Assembly (NCBI RefSeq): GCF_033568475.1
Contig: NC_133121.1
Location: forward strand, 136,060,375 to 136,124,374
Origin: Henckelia pumila
Taxonomy: Eukaryota; Streptophyta; Magnoliopsida; Lamiales; Gesneriaceae
Length of the DNA stretch: 64,000 nt
Direction: 5' to 3'
The position numbers and the translations under genes were made by a program. Below the pieces are notes generated by a model. The model saw only the letters and a list, made by a program, of their open reading frames with translations, was not told the origin of the DNA and did not search any database. This document shows positions 1 through 11,966 of the stretch, in pieces; the stretch's first letter is position 1, and every line of letters begins with the position of its first letter.

Positions 1-94
1 AACTGCAGGAGGGTTAATTAGCATTAATCTTGAGAATTGTTTTTGGAACAAGATTAATTACTACAATTAAGAAGTCATTAATTTTCGTGTGTAG

Positions 95-266
95 GCGGCA
101 TTGGAACTTTTGGTTATCGATCTCTTTGCACTTCAATTTCATCATGATGTGGCTTATACTCGAAACGTGCAATATTTAAGTTTTATCGTTGCTGATTGTA
201 AGTTTCTTTGTTTTCATCTTCTGGAATTACTCATGTACTTGTGTTCACTTCATGTAATGCTACGTA
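95..266 (+). CDS. Possible terminal exon of a gene entering from the left
   Basis: An acceptor-like GTGTAG at 89-94 is followed by an open frame of about 57 codons that starts AALELLVIDLFALQ and ends at a TGA near 266. A good donor (GATT|GTAAGTTT) lies inside it near 198, so the true exon may be only about 105 bases with an intron after it. The peptide looks like ordinary amphipathic coding sequence, but I do not recognise the family. The rest of the gene would lie left of the window. It could equally be chance in AT-rich DNA. Confidence 0.25.
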
Positions 267-369
267 GAATCTGAATGAAGCACTTCTTAAATTATTATTA
301 TTATTTTTAAAATCTGAATGAAGCACATGCATTCGACATAGTCTATATATACATATATAGGATCCCAAG

Positions 370-732
370 CAGGGACGGAACTGAGAATTTAGGCTAATTT
401 TTACATGAAAAAATTATGAATAAAAATTATGGAGTAAATTGAATAATTAATTATTTATATTATTTTTTTATAAAGTAAAAAATTTTGAATTAGATATTTT
501 CTGTTCAATATCATAAAATGTTCAATGTTGAATGTTCTATAAAATTATTGATATATGTAAAAAGCTTTAAAAGCCCAATTAACTTCAAAGAAAGCCCACG
601 TATATATTAATTAATAATTTGAAAAGCCAAACTAACAATATACAAAATATATAAACATATATATACACACTATATGGGCTGGGTTAGACTGGGCTGAAGC
701 CCAGCCTAGCCCCCCATATAGGTTCATCTCTG
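370..732. mobile_element. hAT-type MITE with perfect 8-bp target duplication
   Basis: The element begins CAGGGACGGAACTGAG and its other end, read on the minus strand, begins CAGAGATGAACC: imperfect terminal inverted repeats of the hAT CAGGG type. The 8-bp sequence ATCCCAAG occurs immediately before (362-369) and after (733-740), as hAT transposases leave. The 363-bp body is AT-rich with a GC-rich right end and has no coding capacity, so it is non-autonomous. Confidence 0.8.
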
Positions 733-740
733 ATCCCAAG

Positions 741-2953
741 TGTAGTTTTTAAAGAACACTTGAGAGATGTTTTTAGAATAAAACTATTGAAGTCAAAGAT
801 AAACAACATTATTTTTGAAATGTTAAAATGTTTTTATTGAATAGTTGTCCAAACACATATTTATTCTAAAAATAACTTTTAAAACATTTTTATAAAAAAA
901 TTTAAAAACACTTTCAGAACAAACGCTTTATAATTATGTCTGAACGGAACCTAATAATGAAAATTGTTCTTTATGTTGGACTTTAGACACTATTGGGCTA
1001 TTGAGCTTTAATGTAAATGAAAATGGGAACAAGCAATTGGGCTTGTTAAGTGGATGGGTAAGTGGAAAAAATTAAGTGTCCCGCATTGAAGAATGAACTT
1101 GGCATGGTTGAGCTTATATTGTGTTACGCTTTATGAAAGTGTAAGAATGATTGGTCAAGAGGCTCTTTCTCTCTCGCGCGCTTGCATAGGTGGGGTGCAA
1201 ATCAAGGGTCTGATTTTGCACTGAGCCTGAAAAGGCTTGACTTGTATGCAGTACTCCTTCAAAACACACCATTTTCGAATGATCAAGGCAAAAATTGAGA
1301 CCCTTCAACTGGCAGTACGCAATCCTTCAAAACACACCATTTTCGAATCCCTCTATGTTTCTGTACTTCGTTTCCGCTTGCTGCTCTATTTCGAAAACTA
1401 TACTAGTTACATGCCTCAGTTTGCTTGACTGTTTCTTTATTCGCTCGATTTATATGTTCAGTATATACTTATTCGATATAATATTGTACTGTCAACATTA
1501 TTTGTGCTTTCTATATTATTGTTTCTATTATATTCACGTTTGAGTTTAGATTTTGGCTAACACTTTGAGTTGTCGATTTTGTGTTTGATTTTGTAAATAT
1601 TCAAATTTAGGTTTCATCCCATTATTTTATTGTCTTTTAGGCCTTATGGGAAGAGCGATTACGTGGCATCGGACACGTTACATTAATCATGATGCCACGT
1701 CTATAATTTCAAGCACCGCGTTAACAATCCGACCAAAATTAAAAAGAACAAAAGTCAAAACATAACTAAAGTACCTACCTACAAGATACAAACTCAATAA
1801 ATTTGAATATCTATTAGACCAAAATATAAAATAGACAAACTTTTAACAACATTGTGACTGTTTTCCCAAATACAAGTAGGAAATTAATTAATTTGACAAA
1901 ATAAATCGGTTTACCAAAATTTCTGAGCCGTGTAATTAAAAGATAGTTAATTATATGATTACATAAATTTCTGGTGTTATGAAACATTAGAGTTAGAGCA
2001 TTGGGCAGCACAATCATCATACCTTTTGTCTCCTATTAATTTCTAGTTTGCCTTAAACTACTCAGCCCCTTAATTAAATGGCACAAACTAACATGTTTCC
2101 CTTATTTATTAATCACTCAGTCAAAGCTCTGGATCCCATGCACGTGCAACCACCATTCCTTTATGTGCTAACCATTTTCAAGAAATTGAAATCCATGGAC
2201 ATATGTGCATGATCTTCAATAGAGGCACGCCATTTGAGAATATAATATACATATAATTAGCCGGCCGGTGGATTTTTGACTAAATAACATATTTATATTA
2301 TTGGATATTTTATATATATGGAAACTTTAAATTTACTTTTTTTCAAAATCCATTTAATTAGATGATGATTTCCCATCTTCAACCAAGCTCGTTTATGTAT
2401 CTGAAAGATATAGAAACCCTTGGCCCATGATTATAATTTGTGGGTTTTTTTTAGTTGGTAAAAAAAGTTTGTTACGATTGAGGCTTGAAACTGAAATGTT
2501 GTCGCTCATATCAGATGAAATATAAGTCGTCGGGGGTGATTTCGTGTTTAATTCCAACCTCCAACATTTTGATTTATACATCAACATCATCACTAAATTA
2601 TTTCAAAATGTGATGTGTGGTCGAGTGAGAAAACAAATCAGAGCACCACACACACATATATAAAGATAAACTAAATACTGATACATCTAGATAGTCTTCC
2701 AAGGGGGTAACATGAAATAAAATAAGTTTACCTCCACAAAGTCAACTTATAACACCCATTCTTCGAAGAAACTTGAGCGAAAGAAATTAGAATCTTTCAA
2801 CAGAACAAATGACAAATATTAGAAAACTGGCTATCTATGTGTGAAGATTTGGTACAACAGAAGTTTTAATTGGTTGATATGTGATCATCTTGAAACCAAA
2901 TATTAGTCCTTTAATTTAATTTGCACAATAAAACCACAGATCTAATATTGATT
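741..2953. other. Intergenic, no gene seen; short direct repeat
   Basis: AT-rich DNA downstream of the LBD gene. A 25-base segment starting CCTTCAAAACACACC is present twice, at 1256-1280 and 1324-1348 (period 68). An inverted pair ACGTGGCATC / GATGCCACGT lies near 1660-1700. The short ORFs here have no recognisable content. Confidence 0.6.
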
Positions 2954-3894
2954 CTAATCAAAGTAAGGTACATGATTATTGGAAATGCTGTTGTAACTAG
3001 CAGTGTTAGTAGGAGAAGTGTACATAGACTGAGCCGAAGAAGACGAGGAGACGACGACTGACGGAGGTGGGGGTACTGGGGTTGGAGTCGGCGGAGCTTG
3101 CGGCAGCTCAGCCACAGAAACAGCCAACGCGGCGGCGTGATCGTTAGATGCATTGATGATGTTATTTGCAGCTTCTCTATATTTGTATGTTATTATCTCA
3201 GCTCTGACGGCATTAAGTTGAGCTTGTAAATTTTGAACCTGCTGTTGCAATGCTGAAATCGCTCCCATGCATCCATAAACTGGATCTCTAAGCCTCACAT
3301 TAGCTTCATACACTAAGCAATTCGCTGCATCCGCTCTTTGCGACTCCGGCACCTCCTAATGAGTTAAACAAGCAAGAAGAATCAAACATATATATGTATC
3401 ATAAAAAATAAAAAATAAAAAACATAATACCTAGCTAGATCTGTCAGGATTCTAGGTCATTCTTGATCGATCTAAAACCTAATTATTTTTCCAAGATAAA
3501 TTCATATAACAAATTGAATATTAATTACCATGAGCATCTTGGAAACGTTACTTGCTCCGAAGACTTTGTGAACAGCAGCAAATTTCTGGGGCTCATGCGG
3601 GGAGAAATAAGGAGAGAAAGGGCATTCTTCTGCGCATCTACGACGCAATAGCTTGCAAGCCGCGCATGGAGTTATTGTGTTTAGCATCATCTGTCTCTTC
3701 CCCATCACCAAACAACCATTAGTAGTACTCTCCGTCTTCAACTTCTTTCCAATCTCTTCTAACCCTTCCACCCTTAAAATCAAACAAGAAAATCGTCGTT
3801 GTTTCGCGAAAGAAAACATGCAAGAATTAATTAAATGGGGTTTCTGGCTTTTTTTTAAGAACAAAATCAAAAGGGTTTACCTTTCTCTGGACAT
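2954..3894 (-). CDS. LBD15: LOB-domain transcription factor, LBD15-like
   Basis: Three exons on the minus strand: 3894-3881 (14 nt, MSRE plus two bases), 3772-3529 and 3355-2954. All have GT-AG borders and matching phases, giving 219 residues; Arabidopsis LBD15 is about 224. The start was chosen because MSRER joins in frame to VEGLEEIGKK, as in LBD15. The LOB domain carries the CX2CX6CX3C zinc block (CAACKLLRRRCAEEC, residues 41-55), the GAS block (KFAAVHKVFGASNV) and the leucine-zipper-like coiled coil (LRDPVYGCMGAISALQQQV). The C-terminal tail is rich in Pro and Ser. LBD proteins are plant-only nuclear DNA-binding factors that act in organ boundaries and vascular or secondary-wall development; the exact role of this one is inferred from the closest named relative. 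The second intron, after KMLM, sits at the conserved LBD position. Confidence 0.93.
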
Positions 3895-4114
3895 TCAAGC
3901 TGTAAAATTAGTAGTACTATTGCTGATCAAGAGATAGACTCGAAGAAAAGAGATAGAGGAAACACGTACGAATGGGGAACAAGGGAGCTGTGCTTAAAAG
4001 AGGAGGATAATTGGATTCTCCTTGTTATTTAGGGAAAAATAGGTCAATATTTCTTGGTAAGAATTTTTAAGGGTTTCCACTAATAAAACATTTACCAAAA
4101 TGGTACGTATACTA

Positions 4115-4169
<55 letters not shown>

Positions 4170-5732
4170 GTAAAAATTTAGTATTCTCAAATTATATAAA
4201 ATGCATCTTCGATCGTGTCATATGAAAAGTTTTTTATTATGTATATATATGAGATTTTGATCGATGGCAATGATTAAAACATTTGAAAGAAGACGAATTG
4301 AACCATGTAGCTTTTTCAAAAATATATATATATATGCGTAAAATTTAGTCTTTTTAAGATATTTTCCATCTCGTTATAGCTGAAAGTACCTTTATAATCA
4401 CGTTAACTATGAATTTTGAATCTATTTGATTCACACGCATACACACACACATATAAATATAAGTGATTAATATCATATTTATAAATAATCATAGTATATA
4501 TTATTAATTATTTTATATATAAAAAGTCTCATATTGTGGAAATAGTTAAATAATCATAAATTAAATTATCGAAAATATCAAATGGAATGTACGTACGTAG
4601 GTGTGAAAAAATTACAAATTCATCTAATAACGTCTTTACCTATTTTGGTTTTTTGTTCAATTGATTTAATTAATCAGCTTGTCAAAAGTTGATTTTAGTT
4701 CCATAAATTGATTTTTTTTTACGAATAGTTAATCCTTCTCAACCGGACGTTGCCATATGAATTAATCAATTTGATGCAGTTTCTAGCACATCCCCAACAT
4801 TAATTATACATGGTATAAATTATACTATCCCATTTATAAAACACCCAAGACTATTTTGTCTTAGTTAATTAATGTATAACGAATTCATCTAATTTTTTTA
4901 AAACCATTATTTTACATGATTAGTGTAGAATTACAAGCCAACAAGGTACTCCCAGTTGAATATTGGTTAAAATTATATTATATTTTATATATATATAATA
5001 TAATATAATATATAAAGTGCCAGCTTATTCAGAGCTAGCCCACGTGTGACATGTAGCACTTGTTGACTTTTGGACTGAAATCTACTCACATTAATTGCTT
5101 CACACGTTGAATTACCGCACTTGTTTTAGAAATTTAATTATTTGGTTTTGACGTTTTCAAGCTCGAAATTAAATTAAATAATGGTAATTAGAAGCTGAAG
5201 TGTGGTATTTCCCATATTTCCTTTTCAAGTTTGACCTTAATATATTAAATGTACATTAATTATTATCTTGATGATTTCATCGTCACACCACGATGCGCGC
5301 ACATGGCGAAATAATAATCAAATTGAGCAATTTTATTAATGATAATCTATTTTTTAATATTCTAAACATATAAAATATTTTAATTATATAGTATATGTAT
5401 TTAAAAATGTTTTGGTCACCACCCGAGCTTTTAACTATGAGAAATGAAACATATTTTCGTCTCAGTTTCACACTAACTTTCACCTTATAATCTTAAAACT
5501 TTTAATAAAACAAATAAATGTTGTAGACCACATTTTTAATCCAAATTCTGAAAAATAATTTTCAAGAAACATCACAAGTTCATTGAAAGACATATATTTG
5601 AATATGACTGGTTAATGTTATTTAGATTTACCATAAATATGATCAAAAAACAATTTTTTTTCCTTAGCAAATAAGTTTGTTACGATTAAGTTTAGAATCG
5701 ATATTTTGATGTCAGCTGAACTATTAGGAATC
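3895..5732. other. LBD15 upstream region, AT-rich
   Basis: No second gene is visible. It contains a pure (TA)n run at 4117-4165 and shorter TA runs near 4322 and 4988. The first kilobase or so is presumably the LBD15 promoter; no diagnostic element was fixed with confidence. Confidence 0.5.
4117..4165. repeat. (TA)n microsatellite
   Basis: About 24 uninterrupted TA units, roughly 220 bp upstream of the LBD15-like start codon. Confidence 0.95.
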
Positions 5733-6169
5733 TGTTAGGTTATAAACTCATGAGGTGTCCATCCCAAAAGGCTTGCCTATTGGGTGGGGTTGCCTCATGA
5801 GTTTATAACTAACTCTTTAATAGTTTAATATTTCAATGTGGGATATCATAACATTGCCGACCCCTTGAGAAGCCGACGTCCGCGGCGGCCTACTCTAGGC
5901 GGCTTTCACTCACCTTTTCAGTATTCAGTGCATGCATTCATGCACCTTAATTCGGCCTATAATTTTTCCAATTATCGACATTGATCTGATGGTAGCCCTT
6001 TCCTAGGTCGCCTCTTCCGCTACGTCGGCTCTCAACGAGAGCACCAAATGTTAGGTTATAAACTCATGAGGTGTCCATCCCAAAAAGCTTGCCTATTGAG
6101 TGGGGTTGCCTCATGAATTTATAACTAATTTTTTATTAATTTAATATTTTAATGTGAGATATCATAAGA
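5733..6169 (-). mobile_element. TRIM (miniature LTR retrotransposon), complete
   Basis: Two direct repeats of 121 bp (5733-5853 and 6049-6169), each starting TGTTAGGTTATAAACTC, flank a 195-bp internal region with no coding capacity. The 5-bp sequence GAATC stands on both sides (5728-5732 and 6170-6174), the duplication made by an integrase. Just inside the right repeat, the minus strand reads TGGTGCTCTCGTTGAGAGC, a primer-binding-site-like stretch starting with the universal TGG, so the element is on the minus strand. Each LTR also contains a long inverted pair (TTATAAACTCATGAGG ... CCTCATGAGTTTATAA). The two LTRs differ at about ten positions (about 8%), mostly C/T and G/A changes, so it is an old copy. 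It depends on other elements for movement. Confidence 0.85.
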
Positions 6170-6174
6170 GAATC

Positions 6175-7219
6175 GCAATTTATTTATTTAGTTGGCATAA
6201 AAATTAAAGAAAGATGGGGACAAACAAGTTGAATCGGGTGTGGTCTGCCGAGTGCCGACTACCACCCGACATCGTGCTGGCGGTGGTGTGTTTTGGAAAA
6301 AGGGTGTGCCGGGTCGACCCATTATAGTTTAATACCCGACAGTGTCCATTTATATGTGGGCTGGGCTGTTCCGGGCCCAGATTATGTACGTAAATGGTGG
6401 TGGGTTTGTATACCTCTTTACCTTGTATCGTATCCATAGATGTTGATATTTTTAAAAAGTTAAAAAAGAACTTTATTATATAATTAATGGAGAAAAGTTT
6501 ATTTGATGAAATAAAATATTTGTTTTAATAACAACTTCATATTTTCAAAAAAAAAATTAACAACTTCATGTTCCCTATACAATTGAAGTATTTGTCATGT
6601 GTGATTTTTATTTATTATATATATAGTTATGTAGCACGTGATATCCTCTATTATATATTATAAGTTCAAATAATACCCAAAAAATATATAAATTAAAAAT
6701 TGTGAAAAAAAATTATTTTCATAAGCTCGTTTCTCGACGCATATATAGGAAATGAGATTGAATTTTATCGAAAAATAAAGTTGTTCTTCTCACGACGTCA
6801 TTTTTATGTTACACTCAAAATTTTTTGTCCTTTTGTTGGTTTGTAAATAATTCTAAATGAAGTTTGAGTTGAAAAGTCGAAATTAAAATGTTGTAAATGG
6901 CGGGAGGCAGTGACGGGTTGATAAGTAACCGTCTGCCGTCTCGGTGTCCAAATTATGGATATAATTATATATATTAACACATAGACATCATTAATGTTAG
7001 AGAGCTGATGTGACAAATCATTGAACCATTAAATTGACAATTAGAATAATACTCATAAAGTAGATTGAAATGTACAATGAAATAAGATCGAGGGGGACTT
7101 CTCGTTTTTCGTTCTTACCAATAAAGTTTGAAACATGGTAGAGAATTACCCAAAACCGAATTTGGAAAACATAAAACATACAAGTTTTTAAAATATATAT
7201 ACGGAACACAGGTTTAAAA
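6175..7219. other. Intergenic, nothing recognised
   Basis: AT-rich with one GC-richer patch at 6220-6390. No protein family was recognised in any frame. Confidence 0.5.
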
Positions 7220-7917
7220 TAGGGGTGGAATCGGGTCGGGACCCGTCCCGTAACCCCCTTACCCGATTTCCGTCCCGATAGGAATTGAGATATTTTTTTT
7301 CTCCCGATCCCGCACCCGAGATGTGTCGGGACCCGAATATTCGAGATCCCGTCGGGTCGGGAGAGGGTAATCCCGAATAATATTTTTTTAAAAAAAATTC
7401 TATGAAAATATTTTTTTGAAAAAAATTTATTAAAAAAATCAAACAATTTCTTAATACATTACAAATAAATTAAAATTTCTTTATATATAACAATTAAAAA
7501 ACTAAAACATTTTTTTAGTACATTACAAATAAACTAAAACAACTACTTGATTAATAAAAAAATATAATTATTCATAATAATAAAAAAAAAAATTATAACT
7601 CAATGTTAATATTAAAAAATATAAATATAAAAAAATTATATGGTATATAATTATAAACCATTAATATTAAAACATAAAATTAAAAAAAAATTAATTAAAA
7701 AATATTATTAAAAAATATTATTTTTATATTCGGGTCGGGTCGGGAAACCCGTCGGAAAGGGTTGCCTATCCCGATCCCGATCCCGATATTGATCGGATCG
7801 GGAAAAATCCCGAACACTCGGATCGGGAAAAGTTTGGAACGAGAAAAATTCGAAATGGGAACGGGTTGGGAATCGGGATGGGTCGGGTCGGGATTTTTTA
7901 AAAATTTGTCACCTCTA
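7220..7917. mobile_element. hAT-like non-autonomous element with CCCGA-rich ends
   Basis: The element starts TAGGGGTGG and ends TCACCTCTA, an inverted pair matching at 7 of 9 positions. It is flanked by GTTTAAAA (7212-7219) and ATTTAAAA (7918-7925), an 8-bp duplication with one mismatch. Both ends are packed with CGGGTCGGG/CCCGATCCCG motifs that face each other and could fold; the middle is very AT-rich. The same design recurs at 40689-41367. Short ORFs inside are chance products. Confidence 0.6.
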
Positions 7918-8079
7918 ATTTAAAACATGTAATTATTATTATATTATATATATTATTTATTAAAAGTTAAAAAAGTTAAAACACACGAGAAAAATGGCAG
8001 CTCTTGAAGACTCGAACTATATACATAGCTCCAATTCCAAAGTGGATGTATTGATGGCGTTTTGGCTTCTTCCAAAAGG

Positions 8080-8082
<3 letters not shown>

Positions 8083-8111
<29 letters not shown>
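8083..8111. repeat. (AAAT)n microsatellite
   Basis: About seven TAAA/AAAT units. A (TTTA)n run of similar length lies at 8426-8452. Confidence 0.9.
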
Positions 8112-8548
8112 AGAAAGAAAAAATCAATGAAAACTAACGGTAATTTTAATTTCATATAAATTGGAATAAAATGAAATGATTAGAATATGAAATTATGAAT
8201 CGACCATTTTTTGGCGTATTTTATAATCCTATCTAATAATCTCAGGCTTATATCTTAACAATAAATATTAAATTGGATTTTTTAAGGATTTGTTTTTTAT
8301 TTATTTTTTAAATAGTGGATTCGGGAAGGATCAATTTTTTTCAAAAAAACTGTGAATTCAAAGATCGGCCTTTGAAAAGTTGAAAAGTGTTGATTCAATA
8401 CTGAGAAGCACCACAAAGCCACAAATATTTATTTATTTATTTATTTATTTTTAAATTAATGTCCCAACCTCCACCTCGCAACAAACAAGAATCTCCGTCT
8501 CTAGGTCGATCGATCGATCGATCGAACTCGTTCCGGGTCATTTCTCAG

Positions 8549-9783
8549 GTAATTAGCGAATCCCATTTCCTTAATTTAGCTGTGGAATGAAATTTGTCGA
8601 GCGAAAGCATAATCTATTGCGATTTGGTTCTGTATTGTGTGTGGTTGTTCTTTGAGTTTCTGAAACAATGGATTGGCTATATCTACTACTCTTTTGAGAA
8701 TAGATTTGATATGTTTTCTATGTAGTTCATGAAAGATTACGTCTGTGTACGTGTTTGTTTTTTTCCCACTTTTTTTTGTGTGTGTCGTTTTGGCTTCTCT
8801 ACAAAAGTTTTTCTGGTTATGGTGTAGTACTACTCAATCATTAAGAAGATGGGATCTTAAGAAATTTTCAGTTGGGTTGGGGCCTTAAATTGTACTTGGT
8901 TATAGGAATTTATCTGAAGTAAGCATCCAGATTGCATAATGCAAGGATCGATCATCATGACACTTGGTGGATCAGCCCATTGTTATTTAGATTAAACAAA
9001 AAAAAAGAAGCGAATTGAATTAAAGCAAGGTTGTAAAAACAGTAGATATCAGATATTTCACCAGTTATTTAATCCAGATTTTTGGGGTGTTTGATAGGTT
9101 CATTCGATTTTCTTGAATCATTCAGATGCATTTTCATTTAAAAGCCTGATAAAGAGGAAACCATGCCCGAGTTGGATTTTTATCCCTGATTTTAATGATA
9201 ATACTCTGGCGACAGATGTATAAGAACTTGACAGATGTATCATGTAGAAAAACTTCATATTTTATTACTGAAGTCGGTCATATTGTATGTCTCCCTTGCT
9301 TTATTACTTTAGGTTAATATGAAACTGACCAAACCCCATTATGCAAATTCATTCCGCAGTAAATTCACCGAGCTTATTAGAACCTGTTTGAAGTACTAGA
9401 ATCTGTCATGCTAACTATCCCTTTTCTTCCTCTTGTTTTTCCTGTACACATTTATTAATGACATCAGCTATACCTTTTTGGTAACTGATAGTGACGTACT
9501 GCTAAAAGATTTTTGAAATTTTATGTTTTCCTATGCATATATGTTTGGTTGAGAGCATAGCAATTTACCTATATACATCTAATATTCATTGGATCATGAA
9601 TAAGAGCATAGTAATTTAGCCGAGGTGATACTCTTCTTGTCCTATCAACTCTGTTATGTCCCTAACTAGCAGTAACCAAGGGCTGAATTTTGTTTAGCAT
9701 AGTAAGTTGTCATTCTACTATGTTATGCATCTTTCTTTTTCTTTTAATGCGTGCATTTATTAAATTGTTTTTTCTTCAAACAG
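8549..9783 (+). other. Likely 5'-UTR intron of the CIPK gene
   Basis: A donor CTCAG|GTAATTAG at 8548/8549 and a pyrimidine-rich acceptor TTCAAACAG at 9783 frame a 1.2-kb T-rich stretch before the intronless CIPK coding region. The leader upstream (about 8460-8548) is pyrimidine-rich and contains four GATC units. Leader introns are common in CIPKs whose coding region has none. RNA evidence would be needed to fix the ends. Confidence 0.45.
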
Positions 9784-10173
9784 GATTACGCCTCATTTGT
9801 CTCCGATAATTTGGCCTTCTTTATATTTGTTGGATCACTTTAAGTCACTGAAGTTACTCATTTTTCGCCCAAAAATTCCAGCATTTTATTGCAGTCTTCG
9901 ATAGAAAAAACACCAGGAGGCGACAAAAAATTGTTCTTGCATTATTGGAAACTCTTCAATTCCAAGATTTTGGCCTTGGATGAGTTTCCACATTTCTGGT
10001 TCTGGATGAGAGTGTAGCTATTGGATCTAACTGCTGTTACCTTATTTGGGACTGAATGAATGGTCTACCTAGCCAGCATTAATGTTAATCTTGGATGGTG
10101 AATTTTAACAATTCTTACAGATTAAAAGAGAGAAAAGACTTGTTTTGTTGGAGGGTTTTTCGATACATTTATT

Positions 10174-11466
10174 ATGGATAACAAGAACGGGCTACTGATG
10201 CAAAGATACGAGTTAGGAAGGTTATTAGGTCAGGGTGCATTTGCAAAAGTTTATTATGCTAGGAGTAACCAGACGGGGCAAAGTGTTGCTATTAAAGTGA
10301 TAGACAAGGAGAAGGTCATGAGAATCGGGAATGCTGCTCAAATTATACGGGAAATATCCATTATGAGACTGGTGAGACATCCAAATATTATATTTCTTTA
10401 TGAAGTTTTGGCTACAAAAACCAAGATTTATTTTGTGATGGAGTATGCTAAAGGTGGCGAGCTATTCAACAAGGTGGCTAAGGGAAAATTACAGGAAGAT
10501 GTAGCACGAAAATATTTTCAGCAATTAATAAATGCAGTTGATTTCTGCCATAGCAGGGCTGTCTACCATCGGGATTTAAAGCCTGAAAACATATTATTAG
10601 ACGAGAATGAAAATCTGAAAGTTTCAGATTTTGGTTTGAGTGCCATTGCTGAATCAAGACGCCTAGATGGGCTTCTTCATACCACGTGTGGAACTCCTGC
10701 CTATGTTTCTCCTGAAGTAATAAACAGGAAAGGTTATGATGGGGCCAAAGCTGATGTTTGGTCATGTGGGGTGATTCTTTATGTTTTATTGGCCGGCTAT
10801 TTGCCATTTTATGATTCTAATTTGATGGAGATGTACAGAAAAATCGGGAAAGCGAAATTTAGGTTCCCGAGTTGGTTTCAACCTGAAGTACGCAAGTTAC
10901 TTACAAGAATACTGGATCCAAATCCAGAAAGTCGAATTACAATAGCAAGAATCAAGGAAAATGCATGGTTTAGGCGAGGGTTAAGCATGAAATCAAGAGC
11001 ATATAATGCAGAGAGTAGTACAACTAATTCATTAGATAGAAATGCTGCGGCTTCATTTCGGCTCGAAAATGGTGGTGCTTTGGAAGAAACTCCGAGGCTT
11101 ACAAACCTTAATGCGTTTGATATAATCTCATTATCAGATGGATTTGATGTTTCCAGGTTGTTTGAGGAGCCTTGTACAAAAGCACGATTCTTTTCCTGGA
11201 AACCTGCATCAGTTATTGTCTCTACGCTGGAAGAAATTGCCAAACGTTCAAAGCTGAAGATAAGTAAAAAGGATGAGGGGTTGTTCAAGTTTGAGGCAGT
11301 GAGGGAAGGTAGGAATGGAATTTTATCGATTGAAGCGGAGATATTTGGGGTCGCCCCAGCGTTTCATATGGTGGAAGTGAGGAAAACAAGCGGGGATACC
11401 TCGGAATATCATAATTTATTGGATGAAGTTATTAGACCTGGTCTTCAAGAAATTGTTTGGACTTGA
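10174..11466 (+). CDS. CBL-interacting protein kinase, CIPK2/10-like, intronless
   Basis: A 430-residue Ser/Thr kinase of the SnRK3/CIPK family. These bind calcineurin-B-like calcium sensors and phosphorylate membrane transporters and channels. Visible parts: glycine loop LGQGAFAKV (19-26), ATP-binding Lys41 (VAIK), catalytic HRDLKPEN with Asp134, DFG at 152-154, activation loop ending SPE (179-181, in place of the usual APE), then a linker and the autoinhibitory NAF motif ([13 protein letters not shown] at 313-315) that CBLs grip. The C-terminal PPI/KA1-like region (about 345-430) ends QEIVWT. Length and absence of introns fit the intronless CIPK clade; similarity is greatest to CIPK2/CIPK10 ([32 protein letters not shown]). 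All catalytic residues are present, so the kinase looks active. It converges on the HIGLE-like gene about 500 bp downstream. Confidence 0.95.
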   Translation: MDNKNGLLMQRYELGRLLGQGAFAKVYYARSNQTGQSVAIKVIDKEKVMRIGNAAQIIREISIMRLVRHPNIIFLYEVLATKTKIYFVMEYAKGGELFNKVAKGKLQEDVARKYFQQLINAVDFCHSRAVYHRDLKPENILLDENENLKVSDFGLSAIAESRRLDGLLHTTCGTPAYVSPEVINRKGYDGAKADVWSCGVILYVLLAGYLPFYDSNLMEMYRKIGKAKFRFPSWFQPEVRKLLTRILDPNPESRITIARIKENAWFRRGLSMKSRAYNAESSTTNSLDRNAAASFRLENGGALEETPRLTNLNAFDIISLSDGFDVSRLFEEPCTKARFFSWKPASVIVSTLEEIAKRSKLKISKKDEGLFKFEAVREGRNGILSIEAEIFGVAPAFHMVEVRKTSGDTSEYHNLLDEVIRPGLQEIVWT

Positions 11467-11966
11467 CGCCGTAAAACAGCTGCTTGTTCACTTCCTTTCG
11501 GCCTGCCAAATACATTGAATCGCTCCATTGACTGAATTCCCGAGTTTTAACTTCATTGATATACCCGGCAATCGGTATAGTTTGTTCTTTAACAAACTGA
11601 TTTTGTGTAGGCTAAAAATGTTTGTAGAAAGAAGTTCTTTGAGTAACTATACCCCTGAGTTCTTCTTCAATTTTTGTGGCGCGCTGTCATTTAGAAATGC
11701 AATATATACCAACTGCCTCTTGGATTTTTGTACAATTACAAAATTGGTTTGTTTCTTCGTGCATTTTTTTTTTCAGTTCTTAAGCTTATGTTTGTGTTTG
11801 TTTCTTACCTTAGCTTGGTTTTCTACCCAACGATGGGATGTAATTGTACACCTACTTTCCCAATATTAAGGCTCAAATTGTTCATTCATTCGGACAACAC
11901 AGATTCCTCACGTTAATACATTATTGTACAACTTTGAGCATAGCAGTTACATAATAAAGAGTCGGC
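11467..11966. other. Shared 3' region between two convergent genes
   Basis: The 500 bp between the CIPK stop and the stop of the minus-strand endonuclease gene must hold both 3' UTRs. It is T-rich on the plus strand. ORFs here show no family signal. Confidence 0.55.

Noticed and set aside
7018-7446. ORFs of 84 and 142 codons on the minus strand
   Set aside because: They cross the edge of the hAT-like element and read its CCCGA repeats; no family signal.
8083-8452. (AAAT)n and (TTTA)n runs as arms of a 370-bp inverted element
   Set aside because: Two simple repeats of opposite sense pair trivially; no target duplication was found around them.
10478-11288. Minus-strand ORFs of 109 and 136 codons inside the first CIPK
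   Set aside because: Shadows of a complete kinase frame.
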